NCBI GenBank assembly: GCA_017483065.1
Contig: JAFULX010000109.1
Coordinates: 1-54,356, forward strand
Source of the DNA: Clostridia bacterium
GTDB lineage: Bacteria > Bacillota > Clostridia > UBA1381
DNA length: 54,356 bases
Direction of reading: 5' to 3'
Shown: positions 18,595-26,738 of the stretch, one piece after another
How positions within the stretch are numbered: the stretch's first letter is position 1
How the letters are laid out: each line of letters begins with the position of its first letter
Translations under genes and position numbers: made by a program
Notes under the pieces: generated by a model
The model's input: the letters and a program-made list of their open reading frames with translations, nothing else
What the model was told of the DNA's origin: nothing
Databases searched by the model: none

Positions 18595-19376
18595 AGAATA
18601 TTACCAAAACCTTTAATGCAGGTACGGTCAATGAAAAGGTTGCACTCAATAACTTGAATTTAACTCTGAAAAAGGGCGATTTTGTAACGGTAATCGGCGG
18701 CAACGGTGCAGGTAAATCCACGATGCTCAATGCCATTGCAGGTGCGTGGAAGCCCGATTCGGGCAGTATTGTCGTTGACGGTATTGATATTACCGCAATG
18801 CCCGAGCATAAGAGGGCGAAATTCCTCGGCAGAGTTTTTCAGGACCCGATGATGGGAACTGCGGCGGATATGCAGATTGACGAAAATTTAGCACTTGCAA
18901 AACGCAGGGGCAAAAGCCGTAGCTTCAAGTGGTGGATTAAAGCCGAGGAGCGTGGCGAATACCGTGAAATGCTGAAAGCTCTTGACCTCGGACTTGAAGA
19001 ACGCCTGACAACCAAGGTAGGACTTCTCTCGGGCGGTCAGCGGCAGGCGATAACCTTGCTGATGGCGTCTCTCAACGAGCCTAAGCTTCTGCTGCTCGAT
19101 GAGCATACGGCGGCACTCGACCCGAAAACTGCGGCAAAGGTGCTTGAAATCACCGACCGCATTGTTGAGAAAAACAACCTCACCACCCTTATGATTACAC
19201 ATAATATGAAGGACGCAATTGCTCACGGCAACCGCCTTATTATGATGCACGAGGGACACGTTATTGTCGACGTCGAGGGTGAGGAAAAGAAGAGCCTCAC
19301 CGTTGAGGATTTGATGCACCTGTTTGTTAAACAGAGCGGCGAGGAATTTGCTAACGACCGAGCTGTACTTTCATAA
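18582..19376 (+). CDS. ABC importer ATP-binding protein (COG1101, TrpZ-like)
   Basis: A 264-aa ATPase with Walker A GGNGAGKST, Q-loop in GRVFQDPMMGT, signature LSGGQRQ, Walker B LLLLDEHTAALD and H-loop ITHNM. The EHTAALD variant in place of EPTSALD is characteristic of the COG1101 subfamily. It forms an importer with the preceding permease and lipoprotein, most likely for an amino acid. It overlaps the permease gene and is followed by a terminator. Confidence 0.92.
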   Translation: MLEIKNITKTFNAGTVNEKVALNNLNLTLKKGDFVTVIGGNGAGKSTMLNAIAGAWKPDSGSIVVDGIDITAMPEHKRAKFLGRVFQDPMMGTAADMQIDENLALAKRRGKSRSFKWWIKAEERGEYREMLKALDLGLEERLTTKVGLLSGGQRQAITLLMASLNEPKLLLLDEHTAALDPKTAAKVLEITDRIVEKNNLTTLMITHNMKDAIAHGNRLIMMHEGHVIVDVEGEEKKSLTVEDLMHLFVKQSGEEFANDRAVLS

Positions 19377-19383
19377 ATTATCA

Positions 19384-19417
19384 AGGAGCTGTACAAACGA
19401 CAGCTCCTCGTTTTTTT
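19384..19417 (+). terminator. Rho-independent terminator after the importer operon
   Basis: Stem AGGAGCTG (19384-19391) with CAGCTCCT (19401-19408), a 9-base loop, then a run of seven T starting at 19411. Confidence 0.85.
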
Positions 19418-19444
19418 GTGAGCCAAAAGTCAAGCCGCTTTTAG

Positions 19445-19474
19445 TTGACAAAATCAAAGGCAGTATGATATAAT
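19445..19474 (+). promoter_or_regulatory. promoter of the NSS transporter gene
   Basis: TTGACA (19445-19450) and TATAAT (19469-19474), both perfect, with an 18-base spacer; the ATG lies at 19528 after AGAGGA. Confidence 0.82.
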
Positions 19475-19527
19475 ACAAAACAATGTTTTGTGACATACTA
19501 TTAAAAATAATAAAAGAGGATAAGAGT

Positions 19528-20895
19528 ATGGGAAGGGAAAAACTTAAAAGCCGTCTTGGCTTTATTTTAATCAGCGCTGGGTGTGCAATAGGAATAGGAA
19601 ATGTATGGAAATTTCCATATATGGCAGGTGAAAACGGCAGAGGAATATTTGTACTTTTCTATCTGCTGTTTCTGCTTGGAATGGGCGTACCTGCTCTCAC
19701 CGTTGAGTTCGCACTCGGCAGAGCGGCAGGGACAAGTCCTGCGAAATTGTACCAAAAGCTTGAAAAATCGGGGCAGAAATGGCATCTTCATTCTTATGCC
19801 GCAGTTATCGGCAACTATCTTCTGATGATGTTCTATACCGTGGTTGCAGGCTGGATGCTGAATTACTTCGTTTTTACCGCATGCGGTACGTTTGAGGGAC
19901 TTCCTGCAAAGGGTGTAGGGGCGGTTTTCGAGGCTATGTGCCAGAATCCCGTCGCAATGACGGTTTATATGGGTATTACTGTGGCGGCAGGCTTTCTGGT
20001 CTGCTCGCTCGGTGTACAGAACGGACTTGAAAAGGTATCAAAGGTTATGATGGTCGCACTTTTAGCGATTATGGTAGTGCTTGCCGTAAACAGCGTGTTT
20101 ATGGAGGGCGGCAGAGAGGGACTTAAATTCTATCTTATGCCCGATACCGAACGGCTTATGGAACAGGGTATCGTAAATGTGCTTGTCGCTGCGATGAATC
20201 AGGCGTTTTTTACTCTCAGTATAGGTATGGGTTCAATGGCGATTTTCGGCAGTTATATCGGACGTGACCGTGCTCTTTTGGGCGAGTCGGTCAATGTCGC
20301 ACTTTTGGACACCTTTGTGGCGATTGCGTCGGGACTTATTATTTTCCCTGCCTGCTTTGCGTACAATGTCGATGTCGGCAGCGGCCCGAGTCTGGTTTTC
20401 GTAACCCTGCCCAACATCTTCAATAATATGCCCTACGGCAGAATTTGGGGAAGTCTGTTTTTCGTGTTTATGACCTTTGCGGCATTCTCAACGGTCATTG
20501 CCGTGTTTGAGAATATTATTTCCTGTACAATGGATATGTTCGGTATCAGTCGAAAAAAAGCGTGCGTTATAAACGGAATTTTAATCTTTGTTCTGTCTGT
20601 GCCGTGTGCACTCGGCTTTAATCTGTGGAGCAGCTTTGAGCCGCTCGGCCAGGGTACAAACATAATGGATTTGGAGGACTTTATCGTATCCAATCTCATT
20701 CTGCCAATCGGTGCGATTTGTTATATCCTGTTCTGTACCTCACGCTGGGGAATGGGCTGGGACAAATTTGTCGATGAGGCAAATGCGGGCAAGGGTCTTA
20801 AGGTTGCAAAATGGATGAAAGGCTATGTAAGCTATGTATTGCCCGTAATCATATTTGCGATTTTCATTATAGGTCTTGTGAACTACTTTAAATAA
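19528..20895 (+). CDS. sodium-dependent transporter, NSS/SNF family
   Basis: A 455-aa symporter with about eleven to twelve membrane segments. The N-terminal signature SRLGFILISAGCAIGIGNVWKFPY covers TM1 with the unwound sodium/substrate site, and the family GENGRGIFVLFYLLFLLGMG is present. Bacterial members (LeuT, TnaT, MhsT) take up Leu, Trp or other hydrophobic amino acids with sodium. The start at 19528 is chosen for AGAGGA just upstream; the earlier in-frame ATG gives an unrelated extension. Lying beside a TrpXYZ-like importer, it may share the substrate, which is only a guess. Confidence 0.93.
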   Translation: MGREKLKSRLGFILISAGCAIGIGNVWKFPYMAGENGRGIFVLFYLLFLLGMGVPALTVEFALGRAAGTSPAKLYQKLEKSGQKWHLHSYAAVIGNYLLMMFYTVVAGWMLNYFVFTACGTFEGLPAKGVGAVFEAMCQNPVAMTVYMGITVAAGFLVCSLGVQNGLEKVSKVMMVALLAIMVVLAVNSVFMEGGREGLKFYLMPDTERLMEQGIVNVLVAAMNQAFFTLSIGMGSMAIFGSYIGRDRALLGESVNVALLDTFVAIASGLIIFPACFAYNVDVGSGPSLVFVTLPNIFNNMPYGRIWGSLFFVFMTFAAFSTVIAVFENIISCTMDMFGISRKKACVINGILIFVLSVPCALGFNLWSSFEPLGQGTNIMDLEDFIVSNLILPIGAICYILFCTSRWGMGWDKFVDEANAGKGLKVAKWMKGYVSYVLPVIIFAIFIIGLVNYFK

Positions 20896-20909
20896 GGGAA
20901 GATATACAA

Positions 20910-21770
20910 ATGACAAACTCTGTAAAATCACGCACTATGATGATATGTGCAATGCTGATATTCGGCACAATCGGCGTGTTCGTGAAATATATTCCGCTAC
21001 CGTCGTCGGTGATTGCACTTGCGAGGAGCGTTATCGGTACGTTGTTTCTGCTGCTCGTTTCGTGCGTAAGAAAAAAAGCACCGTCCTTTGTCGTAATTCG
21101 GAAAAACCTTTGGCGGCTGTTGATTTTGGGCATTTTTCTCGGTGCGAACTGGATACTGCTGTTTGAGTCATACCGCTACACAACGGTAGCGATTGCCACG
21201 CTTTGCTATTATCTTGCACCCGTGTTTGTGGTACTCGCCTCGCCGATTTTGGGCGAAAGGCTGACGGCAAAAAAGCTGATATTTTCGGCAATCGCACTTT
21301 TGGGTATGGTGCTTGTGTCGGGAGTTATCGGCGGCGGTGAAATATCGGTGACAGGAGCTCTGCTTGGTGTTGCGGCGGCACTGCTGTATGCAGCAATAAT
21401 CCTGCTGAACAAAAAGCTGACCGATATATCCGCAAACGATGTGACTATCGCACAGCTCGGTATTTCTGCGGTTGTGGTCGGGATTTATGTGCTTTTGACC
21501 GAGGATTTTTCGCAGATGAACCTTGCTTTCGGTGAGGGCGTACTGCTTGCGGTGGTCGGTGTGGTTCATACTGGAGTGGCATACGCACTCTATTTTGCGG
21601 CGGTGAAGGCACTTCCCGCACAAACCTCGGCACTTTTTGCCTACATAGACCCTGTATGTGCGATTATACTCTCCGCACTGTTTCTTGCCGAGCCGATGAC
21701 GGTAACAACCGCAATCGGTGCTGTGCTGATTTTAGGCTCTACGCTGGCGAGTGAAATTTTTAATAAATAA
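20910..21770 (+). CDS. EamA/DMT-family membrane transporter
   Basis: A 286-aa protein with ten hydrophobic segments in two EamA repeats. The first has MLIFGTIGVFVKYIPLPSSV and YYLAPVFVVLASPILGERLT; the second has HTGVAYALYFAAVKALP and SALFAYIDPVCAIILSALFLAE. It lies 14 bases after the NSS transporter and is probably cotranscribed. An exporter of amino acids or related metabolites next to an amino-acid importer is plausible but not shown. It is related to, not a copy of, the EamA gene at 15580. Confidence 0.88.
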   Translation: MTNSVKSRTMMICAMLIFGTIGVFVKYIPLPSSVIALARSVIGTLFLLLVSCVRKKAPSFVVIRKNLWRLLILGIFLGANWILLFESYRYTTVAIATLCYYLAPVFVVLASPILGERLTAKKLIFSAIALLGMVLVSGVIGGGEISVTGALLGVAAALLYAAIILLNKKLTDISANDVTIAQLGISAVVVGIYVLLTEDFSQMNLAFGEGVLLAVVGVVHTGVAYALYFAAVKALPAQTSALFAYIDPVCAIILSALFLAEPMTVTTAIGAVLILGSTLASEIFNK

Positions 21771-21780
21771 AAGAATAATA

Positions 21781-21819
21781 ATCCCTCCTTCGGGCAAAAT
21801 AAGCTACGGAAGGAGGGAT
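21781..21819 (+). promoter_or_regulatory. hairpin that hides the ribosome site of the DUF1540 gene
   Basis: ATCCCTCCTT (21781-21790) pairs perfectly with AAGGAGGGAT (21810-21819), which contains the Shine-Dalgarno of the gene starting at 21825. Ten base pairs plus one closing C-G pair enclose a 17-base loop. Only a short T-stretch follows, so it could double as a weak terminator for the EamA gene, but ribosome-site occlusion is what the sequence shows directly. Confidence 0.6.
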
Positions 21820-21824
21820 ATTTT

Positions 21825-21989
21825 ATGAATTGCAAACCCAATGAATGTATTAAATGTACCGTTACCGAGTGTAAGCATCATTGCAAGCAGCAGGATTACT
21901 GCTCACTCAACTGCATCACAGTAGGTACTCACGAGGCAAACCCGACAATGGACCAGTGTACTGACTGTAAGTCATTCGAGCTTGGTTGA
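21825..21989 (+). CDS. small Cys-rich DUF1540 protein
   Basis: A 54-aa protein with eight cysteines, in the order C-x4-C-x2-C-x4-C-x3-C-x5-C-x3-C and a final C-x2-C within TDCKSFEL. The pattern CTVTECKHHC plus CSLNCITVGTHE and the ending TDCKSF is that of DUF1540, a probable metal-binding domain found in Clostridia and sporeformers; function unknown. A very strong AAGGAGGG site lies five bases before the ATG, but it is locked in a perfect hairpin. A terminator follows, so the gene is a separate unit. Confidence 0.85.
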   Translation: MNCKPNECIKCTVTECKHHCKQQDYCSLNCITVGTHEANPTMDQCTDCKSFELG

Positions 21990-22010
21990 TAATCCCTATC
22001 CAATAAAAGA

Positions 22011-22043
22011 GGCGGCAAAGGTTAACATTGCCGCCTTTTTTTT
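22011..22043 (+). terminator. Rho-independent terminator after the DUF1540 gene
   Basis: GGCGGCAA (22011-22018) pairs with TTGCCGCC (22028-22035) around a 9-base loop and is followed by eight T. Confidence 0.9.
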
Positions 22044-22095
22044 GTGATATAATACGTTTATGTGACGTATCATATCACAAAAAGTATGATAAAGT
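22042..22095 (+). promoter_or_regulatory. nested inverted repeats upstream of the XRE regulator (candidate operator)
   Basis: TTGTGATATAATACG (22042-22056) is repeated inverted at 22066-22080 with one mismatch, 9 bases between. A second inverted pair TATCATA / TATGATA lies at about 22069-22092. TATAAT sits inside the left arm. This is the expected layout of an operator overlapping the promoter of an autoregulated HTH gene; binding itself is inferred. Confidence 0.55.
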
Positions 22096-22131
22096 CAAGA
22101 TAATACATCATATTAACGTAAGAGGACGGCT

Positions 22132-22383
22132 ATGAGAAAGATAATATTTGGTGAAAATAAAAATATAATTCATAGAAAGCTCAGAGCAATCAGGATACAG
22201 CGAGGACTTACTCAAGGTGAGGTTGCGGCGAAGCTGCAAACGATGAATATAAACATTGACCAGCAGATGATAAGCAAGATTGAAAACAATGACCGTATTG
22301 TTACCGATTATGAGCTTTGCTGTATTGCCGCTGTTTTGAAGGTTGAGGTAAAGGAGCTTCTTGATGGTGAAACTATTGTATAA
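22132..22383 (+). CDS. small XRE-family HTH transcriptional regulator
   Basis: An 83-aa protein made almost entirely of an HTH_3 domain: KLRAIRIQRGLTQGEVAAKL as helices 1-2, then QQMISKIENNDRIVTDYELC with the recognition helix, and a short C-terminal helix. There is no sensor domain. AAGAGGA precedes the ATG. Nested palindromes upstream suggest autoregulation. Transcription is blocked on both sides by terminators, so it is monocistronic. The divergent palindrome could also control the DUF1540 peptide. Target unknown. Confidence 0.88.
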   Translation: MRKIIFGENKNIIHRKLRAIRIQRGLTQGEVAAKLQTMNINIDQQMISKIENNDRIVTDYELCCIAAVLKVEVKELLDGETIV

Positions 22384-22384
22384 G

Positions 22385-22410
22385 AAAATGAGAGCATATG
22401 CTCTCATTTT
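22385..22410. terminator. bidirectional terminator between the XRE gene and the isomerase gene
   Basis: AAAATGAGAGCAT is followed at once by its perfect complement ATGCTCTCATTTT; 13 bp in total, of which the outer ten can pair around the central AU-rich loop. T-runs lie on both strands. It separates two convergent genes. Confidence 0.85.
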
Positions 22411-23304
22411 TTATCCTATAAAAGGTGTGGTATAATAAGCTCTCTCACGGCAAACGTCCAAGTTTGGAGTGCCGATAACCTCTGCCTTTTCCTTATTCAC
22501 GCAGGCGAGGTAGTTTTTGTACATATCTTCAAGGGTCAAATCACGTCTTGTGATTGACGGCGGTGCCTTGTAAGAAGTTTCGTACATAAAGGGACCCGTA
22601 TAGCCGACGTCCTGAAGTGCGGTCACAAGCTTAACCCAATCGAGCTTGCCCTCGTACGGCAGCCAATGACGCTCGTTCATAAAATCGTAGTCGGAGATGT
22701 GCGTTGTAATAATCTTATCGCCGACAGCTTCGATGAAATCCTTGCAGTCCTCGGCGAGGAGATGGTTTGTGTCAAAGCACACTCTAAGACGGCTGTCTGC
22801 CCTAAGCAGCTCCTTGATTTCGGCAGAATTGTTGCCGATACACGTTCTTGGCAGATTTTCTGCGGCGAGTGTAACACCGCATTTTTCGCAAAGCTCACAA
22901 AGCTCGGCGAGCGACTCCTTGCATATTTTAATACGCTCTGCCTTTTCGTTGTCGGGGTTAGGCTCTGCACTGGGGTGAATTACAATCACCTTGCAGCCTG
23001 CCTCGGCGGCTTTTTTTATGTATTCTGACTGCAATGCGAGAGTGTTTTTCAAAACCGTTTTGTCGGGAGAGGCAATATTATTTTCCTCGAACGGCTCAAA
23101 GGGAAGATGGAACGACCAAAGCTCTACGCCCGTAGCCTCCGCATTGGCACGAAGCTCCTTCCATTTAATATCCGCATATTTGTTCCAATCCAGAGAAACC
23201 TCCATCAGAGGAACGTTATTCTTCACATATTCCTCAAACGCATCACGTTCAAGTGATTTCAAAAAACAGCTTGAAACACCAAGCTTCCAATCTGTCGCCT
23301 TCAC
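22411..23304 (-). CDS. sugar phosphate isomerase/epimerase-like TIM-barrel protein
   Basis: A 297-aa protein of the xylose-isomerase-like (AP_endonuc_2) fold. Strand motifs are LWSFHLPF, VIVIHPSAEPN, LAAENLPRT (metal-binding Glu), VCFDTNHLL (Asp and His) and ITTHISDYD (His), followed by LPYEGKLDWVKLV; these carry the expected divalent-metal ligands. The start is a GTG at 23304, with GAAAGGAAG about twelve bases upstream; the longer in-frame ORF crosses the promoter and was rejected. It is divergent from the GH105 gene and shares its control region, so a role in uronate or sugar interconversion within the carbohydrate locus is likely. Substrate unknown. Confidence 0.82.
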   Translation of the reverse strand: MKATDWKLGVSSCFLKSLERDAFEEYVKNNVPLMEVSLDWNKYADIKWKELRANAEATGVELWSFHLPFEPFEENNIASPDKTVLKNTLALQSEYIKKAAEAGCKVIVIHPSAEPNPDNEKAERIKICKESLAELCELCEKCGVTLAAENLPRTCIGNNSAEIKELLRADSRLRVCFDTNHLLAEDCKDFIEAVGDKIITTHISDYDFMNERHWLPYEGKLDWVKLVTALQDVGYTGPFMYETSYKAPPSITRRDLTLEDMYKNYLACVNKEKAEVIGTPNLDVCRERAYYTTPFIG

Positions 23305-23334
23305 GGGACAAGCACTTCCTTTCGGTTTTTTCTT

Positions 23335-23363
23335 ATTATAACACGTACCGTTATCAAATGCAA
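23335..23363 (-). promoter_or_regulatory. promoter of the isomerase gene
   Basis: On the minus strand TTGCAT (23358-23363) and TATAAT (23335-23340), spaced by 17 bases, just upstream of GAAAGGAAG and the GTG start. Confidence 0.72.
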
Positions 23364-23423
23364 CGCAAAGGAAAAAACTGATATTTAAGGCATATTTTTG
23401 ATACTTGATTTTAGGGGTGGGTA

Positions 23424-23452
23424 TTGATATCATAAAATTGTACAATTATAAA
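23424..23452 (+). promoter_or_regulatory. promoter of the GH105-AraC carbohydrate operon
   Basis: TTGATA (23424-23429) and TATAAA (23447-23452) with a 17-base spacer, 20 bases before the ATG at 23473. It stands back to back with the isomerase promoter (about 60 bases between -35 boxes), so one regulator could control both. Confidence 0.68.
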
Positions 23453-23472
23453 GTTATGCGGAGGGAAAAGCA

Positions 23473-24573
23473 ATGAATGTTAAACAAGCATTGGATAAAT
23501 TGATTTTGGTGAACGACAGATATCTAAAGAATAAGCCTGAAGAAATGGGCTCGGGCTGGGACGTTGCTACATATTTTATGGGCTGTATGGAGGCATACAA
23601 GCTGACAGGCAAAAAGGAGTATATCGACACGGTACTCAAATGGTGTGAGCTTAATGAATGGGGACCGAGAAAGCAGCCTGCGGACTATGCGGAAAAAATC
23701 CTCGTCAATCACTTTACCGTTGAGGGTAAGCTCGATTGGCAGTATGAAAATCCCGAGGATTACCTGAATGTTCACGCAGATTATGTTTGTTGCGGCAGAA
23801 CTTACCTTGAGGTTATGAAGCTGTTCCCCGAAATTGGTACCTTTGACAAGGTAAAGAAAATTCTTGATTTCAACGTAGCCGACCCTCACGTTGATTACTG
23901 GTGGTGGGTTGATACAATACATATGGCACTTGCGGTATATCATCAGACCTCGCTGATGACAGGCGACAGCCGATATGCCGAAAAGGCTCACGCTCTCTAT
24001 CTTGATATGAAGGAACGCAGAGGCTACTATGACAAGGAAGACCATTTGTGGTTCCGTGATATGAAATACACTCCCGACGTAATGCGGAGCAGAAATCATA
24101 AGAAGGTATTCTGGTCAAGAGGTAACGGCTGGGTATATGCAGGTCTTATTCAGACTATGGAGGTTATCGGCAAGGACAGTGAATACTATGCCGAGTATGA
24201 AAAGGTGTTCCTCGATATGACCGAGGCACTTATCAGGACAAGAAGTGCGGACGGACTGTGGCGGTCAAATCTTGACGACCCCGAGGATTATCCCTCACCC
24301 GAGACAAGCGGTACATTGCTGTTCCTGCACTCAATGATAAAAGCGGTAAGGCTCGGAGTTTTAGACGAGTCGTATGTGAAGATATTCACCGAAAGCTTTG
24401 ACGCAATAACAAAGCTTGCCGTGTTTGAGGACGGCTTCCTCGGCTGGGTACAGGGCGTTGAACAGAAGCCTGGCTCGGTCTACCCCGACACAACACATAC
24501 ATATGCGGTGGGATACTATATTCTCACCTGCTGCGAATGGATAAAATACTGCCGTGAAAAGGGCATAGAATAA
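23473..24573 (+). CDS. GH88/GH105-type unsaturated uronyl hydrolase
   Basis: A 366-aa cytosolic protein (no signal peptide) with the six-hairpin toroid of GH88/GH105. These enzymes remove the 4,5-unsaturated uronic acid that polysaccharide lyases leave at the non-reducing end. Family features are GSGWDVATYFMGCMEAY, NVHADYVCCGRTYLE, DYWWWVDTIHMALAVY (catalytic Asp in VDTIHMA), FWSRGNGWVYAGL and SGTLLFLHSMIKA. The mix resembles YteR-like GH105 more than GH88. GGAGGG lies before the ATG. It heads the carbohydrate operon and implies that the imported oligosaccharides carry unsaturated uronate ends. Galacturonyl versus glucuronyl specificity is not decidable. Confidence 0.88.
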   Translation: MNVKQALDKLILVNDRYLKNKPEEMGSGWDVATYFMGCMEAYKLTGKKEYIDTVLKWCELNEWGPRKQPADYAEKILVNHFTVEGKLDWQYENPEDYLNVHADYVCCGRTYLEVMKLFPEIGTFDKVKKILDFNVADPHVDYWWWVDTIHMALAVYHQTSLMTGDSRYAEKAHALYLDMKERRGYYDKEDHLWFRDMKYTPDVMRSRNHKKVFWSRGNGWVYAGLIQTMEVIGKDSEYYAEYEKVFLDMTEALIRTRSADGLWRSNLDDPEDYPSPETSGTLLFLHSMIKAVRLGVLDESYVKIFTESFDAITKLAVFEDGFLGWVQGVEQKPGSVYPDTTHTYAVGYYILTCCEWIKYCREKGIE

Positions 24574-24576
24574 TTT

Positions 24577-26733
24577 ATGAAAAAATTACGAAAATCGAAA
24601 AATATAATTCGGATATGGATACTTACATATATCTGTATTCTGCTCATTCCGACGGTTGCGAACATAATCATCAGCTATTATTTTACCAACGGAATGAACG
24701 AGGAAATAGAAAACTACAACAAGGAATATTTAAGCAAAATTGCTACCGATGTGGATAATCTGCTGCTTGAAAATATTCTGCTCACCCAACAGCTTTCGGA
24801 AAATAAGCTTTTGCGGGAGATTGCGGCATATGACAGTATAGGCAATGCCGAATACCGCAGAGTGTACGATTTTCTCAACAGCGGTCTTTACAACTATTTC
24901 AACCGCACCGTTGAGGATATGTGCATTTATCTCAAAAACTCGGGTGCAATGCTGACTAAGGGTGCATTTGCCGAAAAGCGTCTGGCATATGAGATTTTTC
25001 CGTTAGATGAAAGCGTCGGCGAGGAGGAGTGGCAGAGGCTTGTCACAAACTCCTATAATCATACCTATATGCAGCTCGGCGACAATTTGTATGAAATACA
25101 CACCTTATTTTTCGGTACGGACTACGAGGTGAATGTGTTCATCAAGTTCGGAAAATCGTATTTTCATTGGAAGGGCAGCGAGCTGTTTCCCGAGGGTGCA
25201 AACATTATGATTTGTGAGCCTGACGGCGATATGGTTTATTCTGTTGACGAAACAGCGTCCTTTGATAAGCTTGACTTTGCGGAGGATATGGGTGTTCTGA
25301 CGGTAAAATCAGGCTCGGACAGCAATATGGTCTGTTACCTGAAATCAAACGTCAGCAATTGGATTTATCTGATGTCTGTACCACGCACCGAATTTTATGC
25401 AAACACTAACAATATGCAGGTTTTGGAGCTTGTAGTGTTGCTTGTATTCCTTGCAATCGGCATTGCGGTGATAATCCTTGTTTCGGTACACAATTTCAAG
25501 CCGCTTCGTAAGATTATAAGCGACCTTGGCGGCGAGCCGAGCCAAAGCGGCTATGATTTTATCGAAAGCTCTATCAACAGAATCAGCTATAAATACGACG
25601 ATATGAGCAGACGAAACCTTGTTTCACAGCTTTTGATGAATTCACTTGCGGCACACAGCAGCGAAGGACTTCTCAGCGACTACGGTATTACCGTGTCGGG
25701 AAAGGTGTCGGCTGTGGTTATGACGGTCAACAGCGGCGGCGATATGATAGACCCGATGTCAAACAGACGTGAGGTTGACGCATTCTACGGTGCATTGGAG
25801 AATGTGTTCACCGAGATTGCCTCTGAGCACGGCTTTGGTACATACTTTACAAGCTGTGACGGCGTTATGAGCGTGCTTGTCGATATGAGCGGCGATATCT
25901 CGCTTACCGACCTCCTGATTAAGCTTGACGGAATTTACGAGTCGGTGCTTGGCGTAAAATGTACGCTTTGCTGCGGCAGTATTGAGCCTGATATCAGCAG
26001 AATAAGCAGCTCGTTCGGACGTGCAAAGCAGGTACTTTCACTTATGCACTTTATGGGCGAGGTGGGCGTAGGCTGTTACAGTGAGAAAATGAGCGAAAGC
26101 CTTCGTACAGGCGAAAAGGAGCTTAATGTACTGCGTGTTGCAATATTGAACGGCGATACCGATACGTGGAGTGATAAGCTCAGAGAGCTGTTCAGCTTTG
26201 GCATTCAAAAGCCCCGTATCAGCGATATCAGACTTGTTATGTACGATATTTCAAGACTTTTGCTGGAGCTTTGCAAGGAAAAGCATATAAGCACAGCACC
26301 CGAGGGAATAAGAAGTATTGCCGAGGCGGAGAGCTTTGACGGCTTTATCCGCAGAATGCAGGATATTGCACATATCCTTAATACCCATACCGAAGAGGAG
26401 GCGGACGAGATAGATAACATCGCCGGAATAAAGAGCTTTGTAGCGGAAAATTACAAAAATTCCGAGCTTAGCAATCAGATGATTGCCGAGCATATCGGCT
26501 TTAGCGTAAACTACGTTTCCAAATACTTCAAAAAGCAGACGGGCGAAGGACTTTTGGAGTACATCACAAGAGTGAGAGTGGAGGACGCAAAACGCCTTCT
26601 TGCCCAGACCGACAAAACAATCGGCGAAATTGCTGTCGAGGTCGGCTTCTACAACGCACTTGCACTAATTCGTGCCTATAAAAAGGTCGAGGGTATCACA
26701 CCGACCCAGTATAGGGCAATAAAAGATAAGTAA
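24577..26733 (+). CDS. membrane-anchored AraC-family regulator with extracellular sensor
   Basis: A 718-aa protein. TM1 is at about residues 9-30 (IWILTYICILLIPTVANII), an extracytoplasmic sensor at 30-285, TM2 at about 287-310 (VLELVVLLVFLAIGIAVIIL). A cytoplasmic linker follows, and a C-terminal AraC HTH pair sits at about 620-716 (LSNQMIAEHIGFSVNYVSKYFKKQ, then KTIGEIAVEVGFYNALALIRAYKK). This one-component layout is common for Firmicutes glycan regulators, which sense an extracellular sugar and activate uptake genes. It begins three bases after the GH105 stop, so it is coupled to it. Likely targets are the promoters at 23424 and 30683, by inference. Confidence 0.87.
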   Translation: MKKLRKSKNIIRIWILTYICILLIPTVANIIISYYFTNGMNEEIENYNKEYLSKIATDVDNLLLENILLTQQLSENKLLREIAAYDSIGNAEYRRVYDFLNSGLYNYFNRTVEDMCIYLKNSGAMLTKGAFAEKRLAYEIFPLDESVGEEEWQRLVTNSYNHTYMQLGDNLYEIHTLFFGTDYEVNVFIKFGKSYFHWKGSELFPEGANIMICEPDGDMVYSVDETASFDKLDFAEDMGVLTVKSGSDSNMVCYLKSNVSNWIYLMSVPRTEFYANTNNMQVLELVVLLVFLAIGIAVIILVSVHNFKPLRKIISDLGGEPSQSGYDFIESSINRISYKYDDMSRRNLVSQLLMNSLAAHSSEGLLSDYGITVSGKVSAVVMTVNSGGDMIDPMSNRREVDAFYGALENVFTEIASEHGFGTYFTSCDGVMSVLVDMSGDISLTDLLIKLDGIYESVLGVKCTLCCGSIEPDISRISSSFGRAKQVLSLMHFMGEVGVGCYSEKMSESLRTGEKELNVLRVAILNGDTDTWSDKLRELFSFGIQKPRISDIRLVMYDISRLLLELCKEKHISTAPEGIRSIAEAESFDGFIRRMQDIAHILNTHTEEEADEIDNIAGIKSFVAENYKNSELSNQMIAEHIGFSVNYVSKYFKKQTGEGLLEYITRVRVEDAKRLLAQTDKTIGEIAVEVGFYNALALIRAYKKVEGITPTQYRAIKDK

Positions 26734-26738
26734 GATAT

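Noticed and set aside
22411-23445. Longer N-terminus for the isomerase-like protein
   Set aside because: The extra 47 codons cross the TTGCAT/TATAAT promoter and the ribosome site and show no family similarity; the GTG at 23304 fits.
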